Shown one piece after another: positions 42,452-51,431 of a DNA stretch of 64,000 bases. The first letter of the stretch is position 1. Each line of letters starts with the position of its first letter. This stretch comes from Tsukamurella sp. M9C (GTDB lineage: Bacteria; Actinomycetota; Actinomycetes; Mycobacteriales; Mycobacteriaceae), in assembly GCF_020169415.1 (NCBI RefSeq), contig NZ_JAIULG010000005.1:62001-126000 (forward strand). The letters run 5' to 3'. Below the pieces are notes generated by a model. That model made no database searches, was not told the DNA's origin, and saw nothing but the letters and a program-made list of their open reading frames with translations. Both the position numbers and the translations under genes were made by a program.

Positions 42452-43309
42452 TCACACCCAATACGCGACTCGGGAACGGAACTGCTTCATGAGCACGAGG
42501 GTCAGCCCCATGCCGACGATCGTGCAGCCGATCACCACGTACCAGTGCTGGGGATCGAAGGGCTTGCCCGTGAGCGGCCCGCGCACCATCTCCAGGTAGT
42601 GGTAGAGCGGGTTCAGCTTCACCAGCTGCGCGCGCTCGCTGTTGCCGCCGGGCACGGTGTCGAGCGTCCACACCACGGGGGTGATGTAGAAGAGCAGCTG
42701 CGTCAGGGCGGTGAGCAGCGGCGCGATGTCGCGGAACCGGGTGGCGAGGATGCCGAAGAACATCGAGACCCAGACGCCGGTGATGGCCAGCATGGCGAAC
42801 CCGGGGATCACGCTGAGCTGCGTCCACGACCACTGCTTCGGCGGGAAGATCGCCAGCACGACGACCACGATGATCATGTTGTGGGCGAGGAAGAGCATGT
42901 GCCGCCACACCAGGCGGTAGACGTGCACCGACAGTGGCGCGGGGAGCTGTTTGATCAGACCCTCGTTGGCGATGAACACCTCGGCGCCGTCGATGATCGA
43001 GCTCTGGATGAAGGCCCACAGCACGAAGCCGACGGTGAGCTGCGGCAGCAGGTCCTTGACGTTGGCGCCGAGCAGCACCGACCACAGCAGCGCGAGCGCG
43101 CTGGCGGTGACGCCGGTGGCGATCGTGATCCAGAAGGGGCCGATCACCGATCGGCGGTAGCGCTGCTTGATGTCCTGCCAGCCCAGTTCGAGCCAGAGCT
43201 CGCGATGCACGGTGGCGCCGTCTACCAGGTCGCGGATCGCGCGCGAGAAGGTGCGCGAGTCCGAGACGAGGGGCGCCGAAGGGGCGGCGTGGGGGCTATC
43301 GACGGGCAC
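42452..43309 (-). CDS. wzm: Galactan precursor exporter permease (Wzm-like)
   Basis: 285-residue ABC-2 type membrane protein with six hydrophobic segments. It has the amphipathic entry LVDGATVHRELWLELGWQDIKQRYRRS and a C-terminal TLVLMKQFRSRVAYWV. It would move the lipid-linked galactan across the membrane with the ATPase immediately downstream. The start is GTG 43309. The order wzm-wzt-glfT1 differs from M. tuberculosis (wzt-glfT1-wzm). Confidence 0.92.
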   Translation of the reverse strand: MPVDSPHAAPSAPLVSDSRTFSRAIRDLVDGATVHRELWLELGWQDIKQRYRRSVIGPFWITIATGVTASALALLWSVLLGANVKDLLPQLTVGFVLWAFIQSSIIDGAEVFIANEGLIKQLPAPLSVHVYRLVWRHMLFLAHNMIIVVVVLAIFPPKQWSWTQLSVIPGFAMLAITGVWVSMFFGILATRFRDIAPLLTALTQLLFYITPVVWTLDTVPGGNSERAQLVKLNPLYHYLEMVRGPLTGKPFDPQHWYVVIGCTIVGMGLTLVLMKQFRSRVAYWV

Positions 43310-43383
43310 GGTAGGCCAGGGTACCCGTCCCGACGGTCCGCCCGGCGCACGTCGAGCGGGAGCGCCCCGGCCGCCTTCCGGCG

Positions 43384-43410
43384 GTGCGCCCGCCGCCCGC
43401 GGGCGGCACC
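43384..43410 (-). terminator. GC-rich hairpin after bpa
   Basis: A perfect 16-bp palindrome, GCCGCCCGCGGGCGGC (43392-43407), lies within two bases of the bpa stop. It is flanked by further complementary bases (GGTGC/GCACC) and may act as the terminator. Confidence 0.55.
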
Positions 43411-43411
43411 G

Positions 43412-43921
43412 TCACAGGTACTGCCCGTGACCGGTCTGCGACTCCGGGCCGGGGCTCATCGCCGGGGGCAGGGCGCCCTGGCGCATCTGCTCGAGCTGGG
43501 CCCGGGCGGCCATCTGCTGCGCGAAGAGGGCGGTCTGGATGCCGTGGAAGAGGCCCTCCAGCCAGCCGACGAGCTGCGCCTGCGCGATCCGTAGTTCGGC
43601 GTCCGACGGGGTCGACTCGTCCGTGAAGGGCAGCGCGAGACGCTCCAGCTCGTCCTGCAGGTCGGGGGAGAGCCCGTCCTCGAGCTCCTTGATCGACGTC
43701 CGGTGGATGTCCTTGAGCCGGGCGCGGCTGGCCTCGTCGAGCGGTGCGGCGCGTACCTCCTCGAGGAGTTGCTTGATCATCGTGCCGATCCGCATCACCT
43801 TCGCGGGCTGCTCGACCATGCCGTGCAGCTCCTCCGCGGCATTGTCCGGTTCATCCGCTTCGGCGTGCGCGCCGGCGCCGGCACCCGCGGGAATGATCTC
43901 CACCTCGTTGCGATCGCTCAT
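43412..43921 (-). CDS. bpa: Bacterial proteasome activator Bpa
   Basis: 169-residue helical protein that forms a ring on the 20S proteasome and admits unfolded substrates without ATP. The C-terminal HGQYL is the GQYL docking motif. The central region has four helices, including MVEQPAKVMRIGTMIKQLL and GWLEGLFHGIQTALFAQQM, as in M. tuberculosis Rv3780 (178 residues). ATG 43921 is chosen over upstream starts. The proteasome core genes themselves are not in the window. Confidence 0.93.
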   Translation of the reverse strand: MSDRNEVEIIPAGAGAGAHAEADEPDNAAEELHGMVEQPAKVMRIGTMIKQLLEEVRAAPLDEASRARLKDIHRTSIKELEDGLSPDLQDELERLALPFTDESTPSDAELRIAQAQLVGWLEGLFHGIQTALFAQQMAARAQLEQMRQGALPPAMSPGPESQTGHGQYL

Positions 43922-43991
43922 ACCACCATTCTGGCAGCTCCCCGCGGGCGGACCACGGTGTCGTCGGTGCGGCGGTGTAATCTGCGTCCCA

Positions 43992-45248
43992 GTGAACACG
44001 TTCTCAGAAGGCCAGGGTGAACCCGGCCGGGCATCGACTGCGGTTGCGGTATCCGCATTCGACGTTGCCCGCGTCCGGGGGCTTTATCCTGCCCTGGGGG
44101 ACGGGTGGATCCACTTCGATCCGCAGGCCGGCGCGCAGATCCCCGGGGCGGTGTCCTCGGCGGTGGCGAACGCCTTCCGCGGATTCGTCAGCAATCCCTA
44201 CGGCGTCTACGCCGGGGCCGCGCACACGCGCTCGATCGTGCAGGCCGCCCGGGTGGCGGTGGCGGACCTCGTCAACGGCAAGCCCGAGGGCGTGGTGCTC
44301 GGGCCGAGCCGGGAGCAGTTGCTCACCTCCCTCGCCGAGTCGCTGAGCGCGCGCCTGGGGCTCGGCTCGGAGATCGTGCTCTGCCGCCTGGACGACGATG
44401 CGAATCAGTCGCCGTGGCTGCGCGTCGCGGATCGCGGCGGCGGCCGCGTCCGGTGGGTCGAGGCCGACATCGAGACCGGCGAGGTCCCGGCGTGGCAGTT
44501 CGAGGAGCTGGCCGGGCCGAGCACCTCGGTGATCGCGGTGCCGTACGCCTCGTCGACCATCGGCACCGTCATCGACGTGGCCGCGGCGGCGCAGGCGGCG
44601 CACCGCGTGGGCGCGCTCCTCGTGGTGGACGCGACGAGCGCCGCGCCGTACGAGCTGCTCGACATCGAGCGCCTCGGCGCCGACGTGCTGCTCGTGAGTG
44701 CGAACCGCTGGGGCGGCCCGCAGGTGGCCGCGATGGCCTTCCGCGATCCGTCGCTGTTCGGCCGGTTGCGCGCCGTGAACCCCGATCGCAGCCTGACGGG
44801 GCCGGAGCGGTTCGAGCTGGGCGAGCATCAGTACGCGATGCTGGCGGGGCTCATCGCCTCGATCGACCACCTCGCCGGCCTCGACGAGTCGTCGGTCGGC
44901 ACGCGCCGGGACCGGCTGGAGCAGTCGATGTTCGGCCTGCGCCAGTACCAGCAGCGGCTCCTGTTCTACTTGCTCAACTCCCTGGCCTCCGCTCCGCAGG
45001 TGGCGATCATCGGCCGCGCCGAGCGCCGGGTGCCCACGGTCTCCTTCACGATGCCGGGCGTGCCGGCGGCCAAGGCCGCCAAGCGCCTCGCCGACAACGG
45101 CGTGTGCGCCCTGTCGAACGTGCCGAGCCGGTACTTCGCCGGGCTGGGCGTGCCGGAGTACGGGGGCGCGGTCACCGTCGGCCTCGCGCCCTATTCGACC
45201 CCGTACGACGTGGACCAGCTGGTCCGCGCCCTCGCTTCCCTGGGTTAG
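43992..45248 (+). CDS. Cysteine-desulfurase-like protein lacking the PLP lysine (Rv3778c-like)
   Basis: 418-residue fold-type I PLP-family protein, similar to TIGR01976 cysteine-desulfurase-like proteins and to Rv3778c by position. The N-terminal FDVARVRGLYPAL and C-terminal VGLAPYSTPYDVDQLV are normal. VVDATSAAP keeps the cofactor-contacting Asp. Where active homologues read SAYKFFGP this protein has SANRWGGP, so the Schiff-base Lys is replaced by Arg, and the following His-containing loop is also changed. It may be a non-catalytic family member. The start is GTG 43992, 70 bp from the divergent bpa. Confidence 0.75.
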   Translation: MNTFSEGQGEPGRASTAVAVSAFDVARVRGLYPALGDGWIHFDPQAGAQIPGAVSSAVANAFRGFVSNPYGVYAGAAHTRSIVQAARVAVADLVNGKPEGVVLGPSREQLLTSLAESLSARLGLGSEIVLCRLDDDANQSPWLRVADRGGGRVRWVEADIETGEVPAWQFEELAGPSTSVIAVPYASSTIGTVIDVAAAAQAAHRVGALLVVDATSAAPYELLDIERLGADVLLVSANRWGGPQVAAMAFRDPSLFGRLRAVNPDRSLTGPERFELGEHQYAMLAGLIASIDHLAGLDESSVGTRRDRLEQSMFGLRQYQQRLLFYLLNSLASAPQVAIIGRAERRVPTVSFTMPGVPAAKAAKRLADNGVCALSNVPSRYFAGLGVPEYGGAVTVGLAPYSTPYDVDQLVRALASLG

Positions 45249-45251
45249 CCG

Positions 45252-45893
45252 GTGGGACCGTCGGCGCTGGCGGCCGCCTTCGGCGCGGGGATCCTCGCGG
45301 GCCTCGGTGCCGTCCTCCCGCTCGGCGCCATCGGCGTGATGCTGTTGCACGAGGGCGCCTCCCGCGGCTGGCGCCGCGCCGTCCCCGCCGCCGCCGGCGT
45401 CGGCACCGCGGACCTGATCTTCGCCGTGCTGGCGCTGGCCGCCGGTTCGGTGCTGGCGCCGCTGGTCTCGCAGTGGGGGCGGTGGCCCGCCGCCGTCGGC
45501 GGCCTGCTGCTGCTCGTGGTCGCGGTCCTCATGGTGCGCAAGGCCTTCCGTCCCGAGCCCGCCGAGCCCGACGATGCCGAGCCCGCCGGCGGGAGCGGGG
45601 GATGGGCGCGGTACGCGATGTTCTTCGGGCTCACCGCCGTCAACCCGTTCCCGCTCGTCTACTTCGGCGCCATCGCCGTCGGGCTGGGGGAGGGGCTGCA
45701 CCGCCCGCCCGTGGCGACGGCCTTCGCGATCGGCGTCGGGATCGCCTCGTTCGGCTGGAATCTCGTGCTCATCGGATTGGGGGCGGTGCTGCGGGCGCGG
45801 TCGACGGCGCGGATGCGGCGGATCGTCACCGCCGCGGGCGGAGGGATCGTCGCGGTGTGCGCCGTGGTGATCCTGGTGACCGCGTTCGCCTGA
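45252..45893 (+). CDS. LysE-family transporter
   Basis: 213-residue membrane protein with six hydrophobic segments. The conserved LPLGAIGVMLLHEGASRGWRRAVPAAAGVGTADLI block and FFGLTAVNPFPLVYFG match LysE/RhtB exporters of amino acids or their analogues. The start is GTG 45252, 3 bp after the preceding stop, so it is in an operon with the desulfurase-like gene. The substrate is not predictable. Confidence 0.82.
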   Translation: MGPSALAAAFGAGILAGLGAVLPLGAIGVMLLHEGASRGWRRAVPAAAGVGTADLIFAVLALAAGSVLAPLVSQWGRWPAAVGGLLLLVVAVLMVRKAFRPEPAEPDDAEPAGGSGGWARYAMFFGLTAVNPFPLVYFGAIAVGLGEGLHRPPVATAFAIGVGIASFGWNLVLIGLGAVLRARSTARMRRIVTAAGGGIVAVCAVVILVTAFA

Positions 45894-45898
45894 TCCGC

Positions 45899-46888
45899 TC
45901 AGCCGTCGATCGCGGCGCGGTACTCCTCGGACTCGAAGAACGGGGTGAGGCGGCGGCGCAGCAGGTCCTCGATGACGCCGCGCTCGTCCAGCGTCGCGAT
46001 CACCGGCGGGCCGAACCGCAGCGCCTCCTCGATCATGTCCTCGCGGCCCACGCCCAGCTCGGCGAGCAGCTCGTACAGCGAGGCGTCGCCGTACTTGTCG
46101 AAGACGTGGTCGATGCCCTCGTCGAGCAGCGCGCGGAAGTAGTCGGTGTCGCGGAAGGTGCGCCAGAACTCGAAGATCAGCACCACCACGTCCTCGACGT
46201 CGCCGTCGGTGAGCACTCCGCGGTACTCCGCGACCGCGCTGCCGCGGTGCTGGCGCCAGAAGTCCCGGACGGCCTCGGCGAGGGTCTCGTCACCGTCGGC
46301 AGCGACCCGGCGCAGGGCGAAGCGCACGCCCTGCCGTGCGGCGGCGTCGGCGCGCTGGCCGAGCGCGGGGAGGGCCGGGCGCAGGGCCCGCGCCGCGGCC
46401 CCGGCGACGGTGCGCGTCACCGCGTTCCGGGCGAGGGCGCGGTTCGCGTCGTCGGCCGCGGACGAGGCGGCGGCATGCAGTACCGAGGCCACCGCGTCCT
46501 CGGTGACGGGGCTCTCGGACAGGGCCTGCAGGACCCGCCCGGTGAGGTCCATCTCCGTCACGGTGCTCACCAGCTTCTCGAAGCTGTGGCTGTCGATGAC
46601 CTCGTCGAGCCGCGTGGTGTCGTTGACGGTGTGGCGGTACAGGCGGCCGGCGATCTCCCCGACGAGCTCAGGGATCGCGCCCTCGACCGGGACCTGCACG
46701 GCGTACTTCGCGGCGACGGCCTTGATCATGTCGGGCGTCACCGCCTCCGCGAGCGTCAGCTCGGAGGCGACGGCGAGCGCGTGGTCCACCTCGTCGATGA
46801 CCAGCGAGTGATAGGCGGTATCGCGGAGCTGCTTGCGCGCGAAGGCGATCTGCGCCTCGAGGAGGCGGGCGGCGAGGTCGTCGATCAT
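45899..46888 (-). CDS. Conserved-looking helical protein coupled to quinone oxidoreductase
   Basis: 329-residue soluble, largely alpha-helical protein with no recognised domain. It begins MIDDLAARLLEAQIAFARKQL and has repeated amphipathic helices, including EAVRDFWRQHRGSAVAEYRG and FEFWRTFRDTDYFRALLDEG. The start overlaps the stop of the oxidoreductase gene by ATGA, so it is the second gene of a two-gene unit. I cannot assign a function. Confidence 0.7.
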   Translation of the reverse strand: MIDDLAARLLEAQIAFARKQLRDTAYHSLVIDEVDHALAVASELTLAEAVTPDMIKAVAAKYAVQVPVEGAIPELVGEIAGRLYRHTVNDTTRLDEVIDSHSFEKLVSTVTEMDLTGRVLQALSESPVTEDAVASVLHAAASSAADDANRALARNAVTRTVAGAAARALRPALPALGQRADAAARQGVRFALRRVAADGDETLAEAVRDFWRQHRGSAVAEYRGVLTDGDVEDVVVLIFEFWRTFRDTDYFRALLDEGIDHVFDKYGDASLYELLAELGVGREDMIEEALRFGPPVIATLDERGVIEDLLRRRLTPFFESEEYRAAIDG

Positions 46889-47850
46889 GGGGTCAGGAGC
46901 ACCTTTCCGACGGACTCGGGGGAGTCTAGGAGGTCGTGGGCGGCGGCCGCGTCGGCGAGCGGGAGGCGCGCGGAGACGACGGGGCGCACGGCACCGTCGG
47001 CGATGAGCGGCCAGACCTGTGCGCGGACCGCGGCCACGACCTCGGCCTTGCTGTGCGGCCCGACGGCGGGGCGGCCACGCAGGTTCGTGGCGCTGACCCG
47101 GCCCCGCTTGCCCAGCAGCGCACCGATGTTCAGCTCGCCCTTGACGCCGCCCTGTAGGCCGATGATCACGAGCCGGCCGTGCGGGGCGAGGGCGCTCACG
47201 TTGCGGGGCAGGTACTTCGCGCCCATGATGTCGAGGATCACGTCGGCCCGGTCGCGCAGGATCTCCGCGAAATCCTCGTCGTGGTAGTCGATCACGATGT
47301 CGGCGCCCAGCTCGCGGCAGCGCTGCGCCTTGAACTCCGAGCCGATGGTGACGGCCACCGTCGCCCCGAGGGCCTTACCGAGCTGGATCGCGTGCGTGCC
47401 GATGCCGCTGCCGCCGCCGTGGAGCAGGAGCGTCTCGCCGGCTCGCAGGCCGGCCTCGGTGATGAGGTTGGAGTGGACGGTGCAGGCGACCTCGGGGAGC
47501 GCCGCCGCGTCGACGAGGGAGACCCCGGCGGGGACGGGCAAGCACTGGGTGGCGGGCGCGATCGCGTACTCGGCGTAGCCGCCGCCGGACAGGAGAGCGC
47601 ACACCTCGTCGCCGACGGCGAGCCCCTCGACCTCCGGGCCGACGGCGTCGACGGTGCCCGAGACCTCGAGGCCCAGGATCGGGCTGGCCCCGGGCGGCGG
47701 AGGGTAGAGGCCGCGGCGCTGCATCAGGTCGGCCCGGTTGACCGCCGTCGCCGCGACGGCGATCCGCACCTCGCCGGGGCCGGGTTCGGGGATCGGGAGG
47801 TCGATGATGCGCAGGTCCTTCGTGGTTTCGTCGACGTCGATGGCCCTCAT
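46885..47850 (-). CDS. NAD(P)H:quinone oxidoreductase (zinc-free MDR, Rv3777-like)
   Basis: 321-residue medium-chain reductase of the PIG3/QOR type. It has RADLMQRRGLYPPPPGASP, LLLHGGGSGIGTHAIQLGK as the NADPH Rossmann motif, and RLVIIGLQGG. The catalytic zinc ligands of alcohol dehydrogenases are absent. Its position near the Rv3778c- and Rv3780-like genes mirrors M. tuberculosis Rv3777. Confidence 0.9.
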   Translation of the reverse strand: MRAIDVDETTKDLRIIDLPIPEPGPGEVRIAVAATAVNRADLMQRRGLYPPPPGASPILGLEVSGTVDAVGPEVEGLAVGDEVCALLSGGGYAEYAIAPATQCLPVPAGVSLVDAAALPEVACTVHSNLITEAGLRAGETLLLHGGGSGIGTHAIQLGKALGATVAVTIGSEFKAQRCRELGADIVIDYHDEDFAEILRDRADVILDIMGAKYLPRNVSALAPHGRLVIIGLQGGVKGELNIGALLGKRGRVSATNLRGRPAVGPHSKAEVVAAVRAQVWPLIADGAVRPVVSARLPLADAAAAHDLLDSPESVGKVLLTP

Positions 47851-47946
47851 GGTTCATGGGTAGCACACCGGGCGCGGCCGTCGCGCGGGCTGTGGTGTGG
47901 GTCCCGGCTTCGCGGGAATGCGGTAGCGAGGGCAGCCATGTGTTAG

Positions 47947-47970
47947 AAGTGAATGAACATTCTGTCACTT
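47947..47970. promoter_or_regulatory. Composite inverted repeat upstream of the SDR-thiolase operon
   Basis: Outer arms AAGTGA and TCACTT are perfect with 12 bases between them. An overlapping perfect repeat GAATG-AA-CATTC (47951-47962) has a different centre. It lies 32 bp before the SDR start and looks like a TetR-type operator of a lipid-degradation gene. No regulator gene adjoins it. Confidence 0.6.
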
Positions 47971-48001
47971 GGAACGGTGGCGCGACGGCGAGGAGACCGC
48001 G

Positions 48002-48769
48002 ATGGACCTGAAGAACAAGACCGCACTCGTCACGGGCGGCGCCTCCGGCCTGGGTCTGGCGACGGTGACCCGTCTCGTCGCCGGCGGGGCCCGCGTCGTC
48101 GCGATCGACCTGCCGAGCGCCGACACCTCGGCGCTCGCCGCCCTCGGCGACGCCGTGCGCTTCGCCCCCGCCGACGTGACCGACGAGGCCGCGGTGCAGG
48201 CCGCCGTCGACCTCGCCAACGACGAGGGCACCCTCGCGATCGTCGTGAACTGCGCCGGCATCGGCAACGCGATCAAGACCACGGGCAAGAAGGGCGCGTT
48301 CCCGCTCGACGCCTTCTCGAAGGTGATCTCGGTGAACCTCATCGGCACGTTCAACGTGATCCGGCTGGCCGCTACCGCGATCGCCGAGAACGCGCTCGAC
48401 GGCGAGGAGCGCGGCGTCATCGTCAACACCGCGTCCGTCGCGGCCTTCGACGGCCAGATCGGCCAGGCGGCGTACTCGGCGTCGAAGGGCGGCGTCGTGG
48501 GGATGACCCTGCCGATCGCCCGCGATCTTGCCTCGCTCGCGATCCGTGTCGTCACCATCGCGCCGGGCCTGTTCCTCACGCCGCTGCTCGGCACGCTGCC
48601 CGAGGAGGCCCGCGCCTCCCTCGGCGCGCAGGTGCCGCACCCCGCGCGGCTCGGCGACCCGTCGGAGTACGCCGACCTCGTCGCCGCCATCGTCGGCAAC
48701 CCGATGCTCAACGGCGAGACCATCCGCCTCGACGGCGCCATCCGCATGGCCCCGCGCTGGACCCCCTAG
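48002..48769 (+). CDS. SDR 3-hydroxyacyl-CoA dehydrogenase (type II-like)
   Basis: 255-residue SDR resembling 3-hydroxy-2-methylbutyryl-CoA/17-beta-HSD10 enzymes. It has [42 protein letters not shown] with the catalytic Ser, Tyr and Lys, and a C-terminal [11 protein letters not shown] typical of that group. It forms an operon with the thiolase 27 bp downstream; together they would carry out the last two steps of a beta-oxidation cycle. Confidence 0.88.
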   Translation: MDLKNKTALVTGGASGLGLATVTRLVAGGARVVAIDLPSADTSALAALGDAVRFAPADVTDEAAVQAAVDLANDEGTLAIVVNCAGIGNAIKTTGKKGAFPLDAFSKVISVNLIGTFNVIRLAATAIAENALDGEERGVIVNTASVAAFDGQIGQAAYSASKGGVVGMTLPIARDLASLAIRVVTIAPGLFLTPLLGTLPEEARASLGAQVPHPARLGDPSEYADLVAAIVGNPMLNGETIRLDGAIRMAPRWTP

Positions 48770-48796
48770 TCATCTGAGATCGAAGGAAACACTGCC

Positions 48797-49972
48797 ATGA
48801 CCGACGCCGTCATCGTCGACATCGTCCGCACCCCGTCCGGCAAGGGCAAGCCCGGCGGCGCTCTGCACCCCGTCCACCCCGTCGACCTGTTCGCGGGCGT
48901 CATCTCCGCCCTCATCGAGCGCAACGACCTCGATCCCGCCCTCGTCGAGGACGTGATCGGCGGGTGCGTCCAGCAGGTGGGGGATCAGGCGCTCAACATC
49001 GCGCGCGTCGCCGCGCTCACCGCCGGCCTCCCGATCGAGGTGCCCGGCACCACGATCGACCGGCAGTGCGGATCGTCGCAGCAGGCAGCGCATTTCGCGG
49101 CGCAGGGCGTGATCGCCGGCGCGTACGACGTGGTGATCGCCGGCGGCGTCGAGTCCATGAGCCGCGTGCCCATGGGCACCAGCCCCACCGGAGGCGCGCC
49201 CTTCGCGCCGCTCGCCGCCCGCTTCCCGAGCCTGCCGCACCAGGGCATCGGTGCCGAGTTGCTCGCCGCACGAGGCAAGTTCGACCGCGAGGCGCTCGAC
49301 GCCTTCGCCGCCGAGTCGCACCGTCGGGCCGCGGCGACGCAGGCCGCCGGCGGCTTCGACCGGGAGATCGTGCCCGTCGCGCTCCCCGACGGCGGAGTGC
49401 ACGCCGTCGACGAGACCGTGCGCGGCTCGACCACCGCGGAGGGACTGGGTGGTCTCAAGCCCGCCTTCGCCGATCCCAGGTTCGCGGAGCGGTACCCCGA
49501 GATCGATTGGTCGATCACGCCAGGCAACTCGTCGCCGCTGACCGACGGTGCCTCCGCCGCGCTGATCATGAGCGCGGAGAAGGCCGAGGCCCTGGGCCTG
49601 ACCCCGCGGGCGCGGTTCCACGCCTTCTCCGTGGTCGGCTCCGACCCCGAGGTCATGCTGAGCGGCCCGATCCCCGTGACGCACAAGGTGCTCGCCCGCG
49701 CCGGCCTGCGCGCCGACGACATCGACGCCTTCGAGGTCAACGAGGCCTTCGCCTCGGTGCCGATGGCGTGGGCCGCCGAGTTCGACGTCGACCCCGCCCG
49801 CCTGAACCCGCGCGGTGGCGCGATCGCGCTCGGCCACCCGCTCGGTGCGTCCGGCACTCGCCTGCTCGCGACGTTGGTCAACCACCTCGAGCAGACCGGT
49901 GGCCGCTACGGCCTGCAGACGATGTGCGAGGGCAACGGCATGGCGAACGGCACCATCATCGAGCGTCTCTGA
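48797..49972 (+). CDS. Thiolase (acetyl-CoA C-acyltransferase)
   Basis: 391-residue thiolase. The nucleophilic Cys is in TIDRQCGSSQQA, the catalytic His in GGAIALGHPLGASG and the second Cys in QTMCEGNGMANG. EVNEAFASVP is the conserved NEAF motif. It ends the lipid-degradation operon, 40 bp before the tRNA-Ser gene. Confidence 0.93.
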   Translation: MTDAVIVDIVRTPSGKGKPGGALHPVHPVDLFAGVISALIERNDLDPALVEDVIGGCVQQVGDQALNIARVAALTAGLPIEVPGTTIDRQCGSSQQAAHFAAQGVIAGAYDVVIAGGVESMSRVPMGTSPTGGAPFAPLAARFPSLPHQGIGAELLAARGKFDREALDAFAAESHRRAAATQAAGGFDREIVPVALPDGGVHAVDETVRGSTTAEGLGGLKPAFADPRFAERYPEIDWSITPGNSSPLTDGASAALIMSAEKAEALGLTPRARFHAFSVVGSDPEVMLSGPIPVTHKVLARAGLRADDIDAFEVNEAFASVPMAWAAEFDVDPARLNPRGGAIALGHPLGASGTRLLATLVNHLEQTGGRYGLQTMCEGNGMANGTIIERL

Positions 49973-50012
49973 GCGGTGAGCCTCTGGTGGGTCCGGTATC
50001 GTACGGCGCTAG

Positions 50013-50097
50013 GGAAGCGTGGCAGAGCGGCCGAATGCACTCGCCTTGAAAGCGAGCGTGGGTGAAACCACCGGGGGTTCAAATCCCTCCGCTTCCG
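50013..50097 (+). tRNA. tRNA-Ser (anticodon TGA)
   Basis: The sequence folds as a class II tRNA: acceptor GGAAGCG pairs with CGCTTCC, the anticodon stem CTCGC/GCGAG encloses CTTGAAA giving TGA, a long variable arm follows, and the T arm is GGGGGTTCAAATCCCTC-like. The discriminator is G and CCA is not fully encoded. The integrase gene just downstream implies its 3' end is the attachment site. Confidence 0.95.
50060..50097 (+). other. Probable attL core (3' half of tRNA-Ser)
   Basis: The tRNA 3' half, variable arm to acceptor, is the likely recombination core because a tyrosine integrase reads away from it and foreign-looking DNA starts immediately after. No second copy of this stretch was seen up to 64000, so the other junction lies beyond the window. 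The exact core limits are inference. Confidence 0.55.
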
Positions 50098-50216
50098 CAG
50101 GTAGAACAGGGTCCCGGTGCCGGACACGGCATCGGGCCCCTCGAGACTTGCCACACCTTGCCACTATCGCCGAAGGAATTCTCGGCGCTAGTTTCGGCGT
50201 GTCGTCCCGGCTGGCT

Positions 50217-50235
50217 GGTGATCATAGAAATCACC
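50217..50235. promoter_or_regulatory. Inverted repeat before the integrase gene
   Basis: GGTGAT-CATAGAA-ATCACC has perfect 6-bp arms, 15 bp before the integrase ATG. A pair of CTTGCCAC direct repeats (about 50147-50164) lies further upstream and could be arm-type integrase sites. Both are typical of an att/int control region. Confidence 0.5.
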
Positions 50236-50249
50236 GATGGGATGTACAC

Positions 50250-51431
50250 ATGGCTCGACTACCCAGCTACATCACGCGCATCGACGGTTCGCGTGGACCC
50301 CGATACGAGGCGCGGATCAACGCCACGCTTTCCACTGGGAAGCGACTCCAGCACCGGAAGCGGTTCCGGTCGTTCGACGAGGCGAAGGCATGGCACGCGA
50401 AGACGCTCACCGAACTCGAATCCGGTACCCATACGCCGCCCAGCGACCTGACGGTGCACGAGGCGGTAGAGGCGTGGCTCACTGCGAAGGCTGCACGGAC
50501 GAAGCCGAGCACGGCCGCCGCGTACAAATTCTCCTTGGCACCCGTGGTCGCCGCGTACGGCAACACGAAGGTGCAGAAGCTCTCGAAGGCGGATGTTGAG
50601 CGACTCGTCACCGACCTCCGCACCGGCGCGGGCGACCGCGGATTGTGGAGGCGCACCTCGATCAATCCGATGCTCGCTCGGTGGCGGAAGGTCTGGGCCG
50701 ACCTGCATGCGGAGGGAGTCGTAGCGCGGAACGTCGTGGCATTGGTAGAGCCGCTGCGCAAGCCGAGTGGTGAGCCCGCGATGAAGGTCGACGACAGCCT
50801 CTCGGAGGCTGAGGTGGAGCTGCTGATCAAGGCACACAGCGACGGCGCGAACGGTTACGCCCGACGGCGTGAACCGTTCGTGCACTTGGCGCTGCTTGGA
50901 CTCCGCCGCGGAGAGCTCAGCGGGTTGCGCTGGAGCGCCGTCGTTCTCGAAGGGGGTGCGCCCTCGATCGCAGTCGCCGCGACCCGCGTGACCGTCACAG
51001 GGAAGGTTATCGAGCAGGATGACGCAAAGACCGCCTCCTCGTCGCGCACACTCCCGATCCCTCCACACCTCCTCCCTATCCTCCGCCGTGCGCACGCGGA
51101 GATGCATGCCAACCGCGGAAGACTCGGGGAGCGGTGGGAGGGCGGCGACGATCCGTACGTGTTCGCACTGGACCTCGGAGCGCCGCTCTCGCCGAGAACC
51201 TTGAACGCGTGGTGGAAGAAGAGTTTGGAGGACGCCAACCTGCCGCACCGCCGGCTGCATGCGTCGAGGCACACGGCTGCTTCGTTGCTGGCTCTGCGGG
51301 GTGCGCCGGTGCCGATGATCGCTGCGTGGCTCGGGCATGCCGATGGTGGCGTGCTGGCGATGCGCACCTATGTGCACACGCCGGGTGCTGCGCTCACGGA
51401 TACTGCCGCACTGCTTAGCCATGAGACCTGA
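50250..51431 (+). CDS. int: Tyrosine recombinase (integrase)
   Basis: 393-residue phage-type integrase. An N-terminal arm-binding part (YEARINATLSTGKRLQHRKRF) and a SAM-like core-binding domain (LTVHEAVEAWLTAKAART) precede the catalytic domain. Catalytic residues seen are Arg in LLGLRRGELSG, His and Arg in LHASRHTAASLL, His in WLGHADGG and the nucleophilic Tyr in MRTYVHT. ATG 50250 is chosen; a longer frame reaching into the tRNA is a shadow. The enzyme would integrate the island at the tRNA-Ser gene. It appears intact. Confidence 0.93.
   Translation: MARLPSYITRIDGSRGPRYEARINATLSTGKRLQHRKRFRSFDEAKAWHAKTLTELESGTHTPPSDLTVHEAVEAWLTAKAARTKPSTAAAYKFSLAPVVAAYGNTKVQKLSKADVERLVTDLRTGAGDRGLWRRTSINPMLARWRKVWADLHAEGVVARNVVALVEPLRKPSGEPAMKVDDSLSEAEVELLIKAHSDGANGYARRREPFVHLALLGLRRGELSGLRWSAVVLEGGAPSIAVAATRVTVTGKVIEQDDAKTASSSRTLPIPPHLLPILRRAHAEMHANRGRLGERWEGGDDPYVFALDLGAPLSPRTLNAWWKKSLEDANLPHRRLHASRHTAASLLALRGAPVPMIAAWLGHADGGVLAMRTYVHTPGAALTDTAALLSHET

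Noticed and set aside
50019-51431. Integrase starting inside the tRNA gene
   Set aside because: The N-terminal extension is translated tRNA and att DNA; ATG 50250 begins the recognisable integrase fold.
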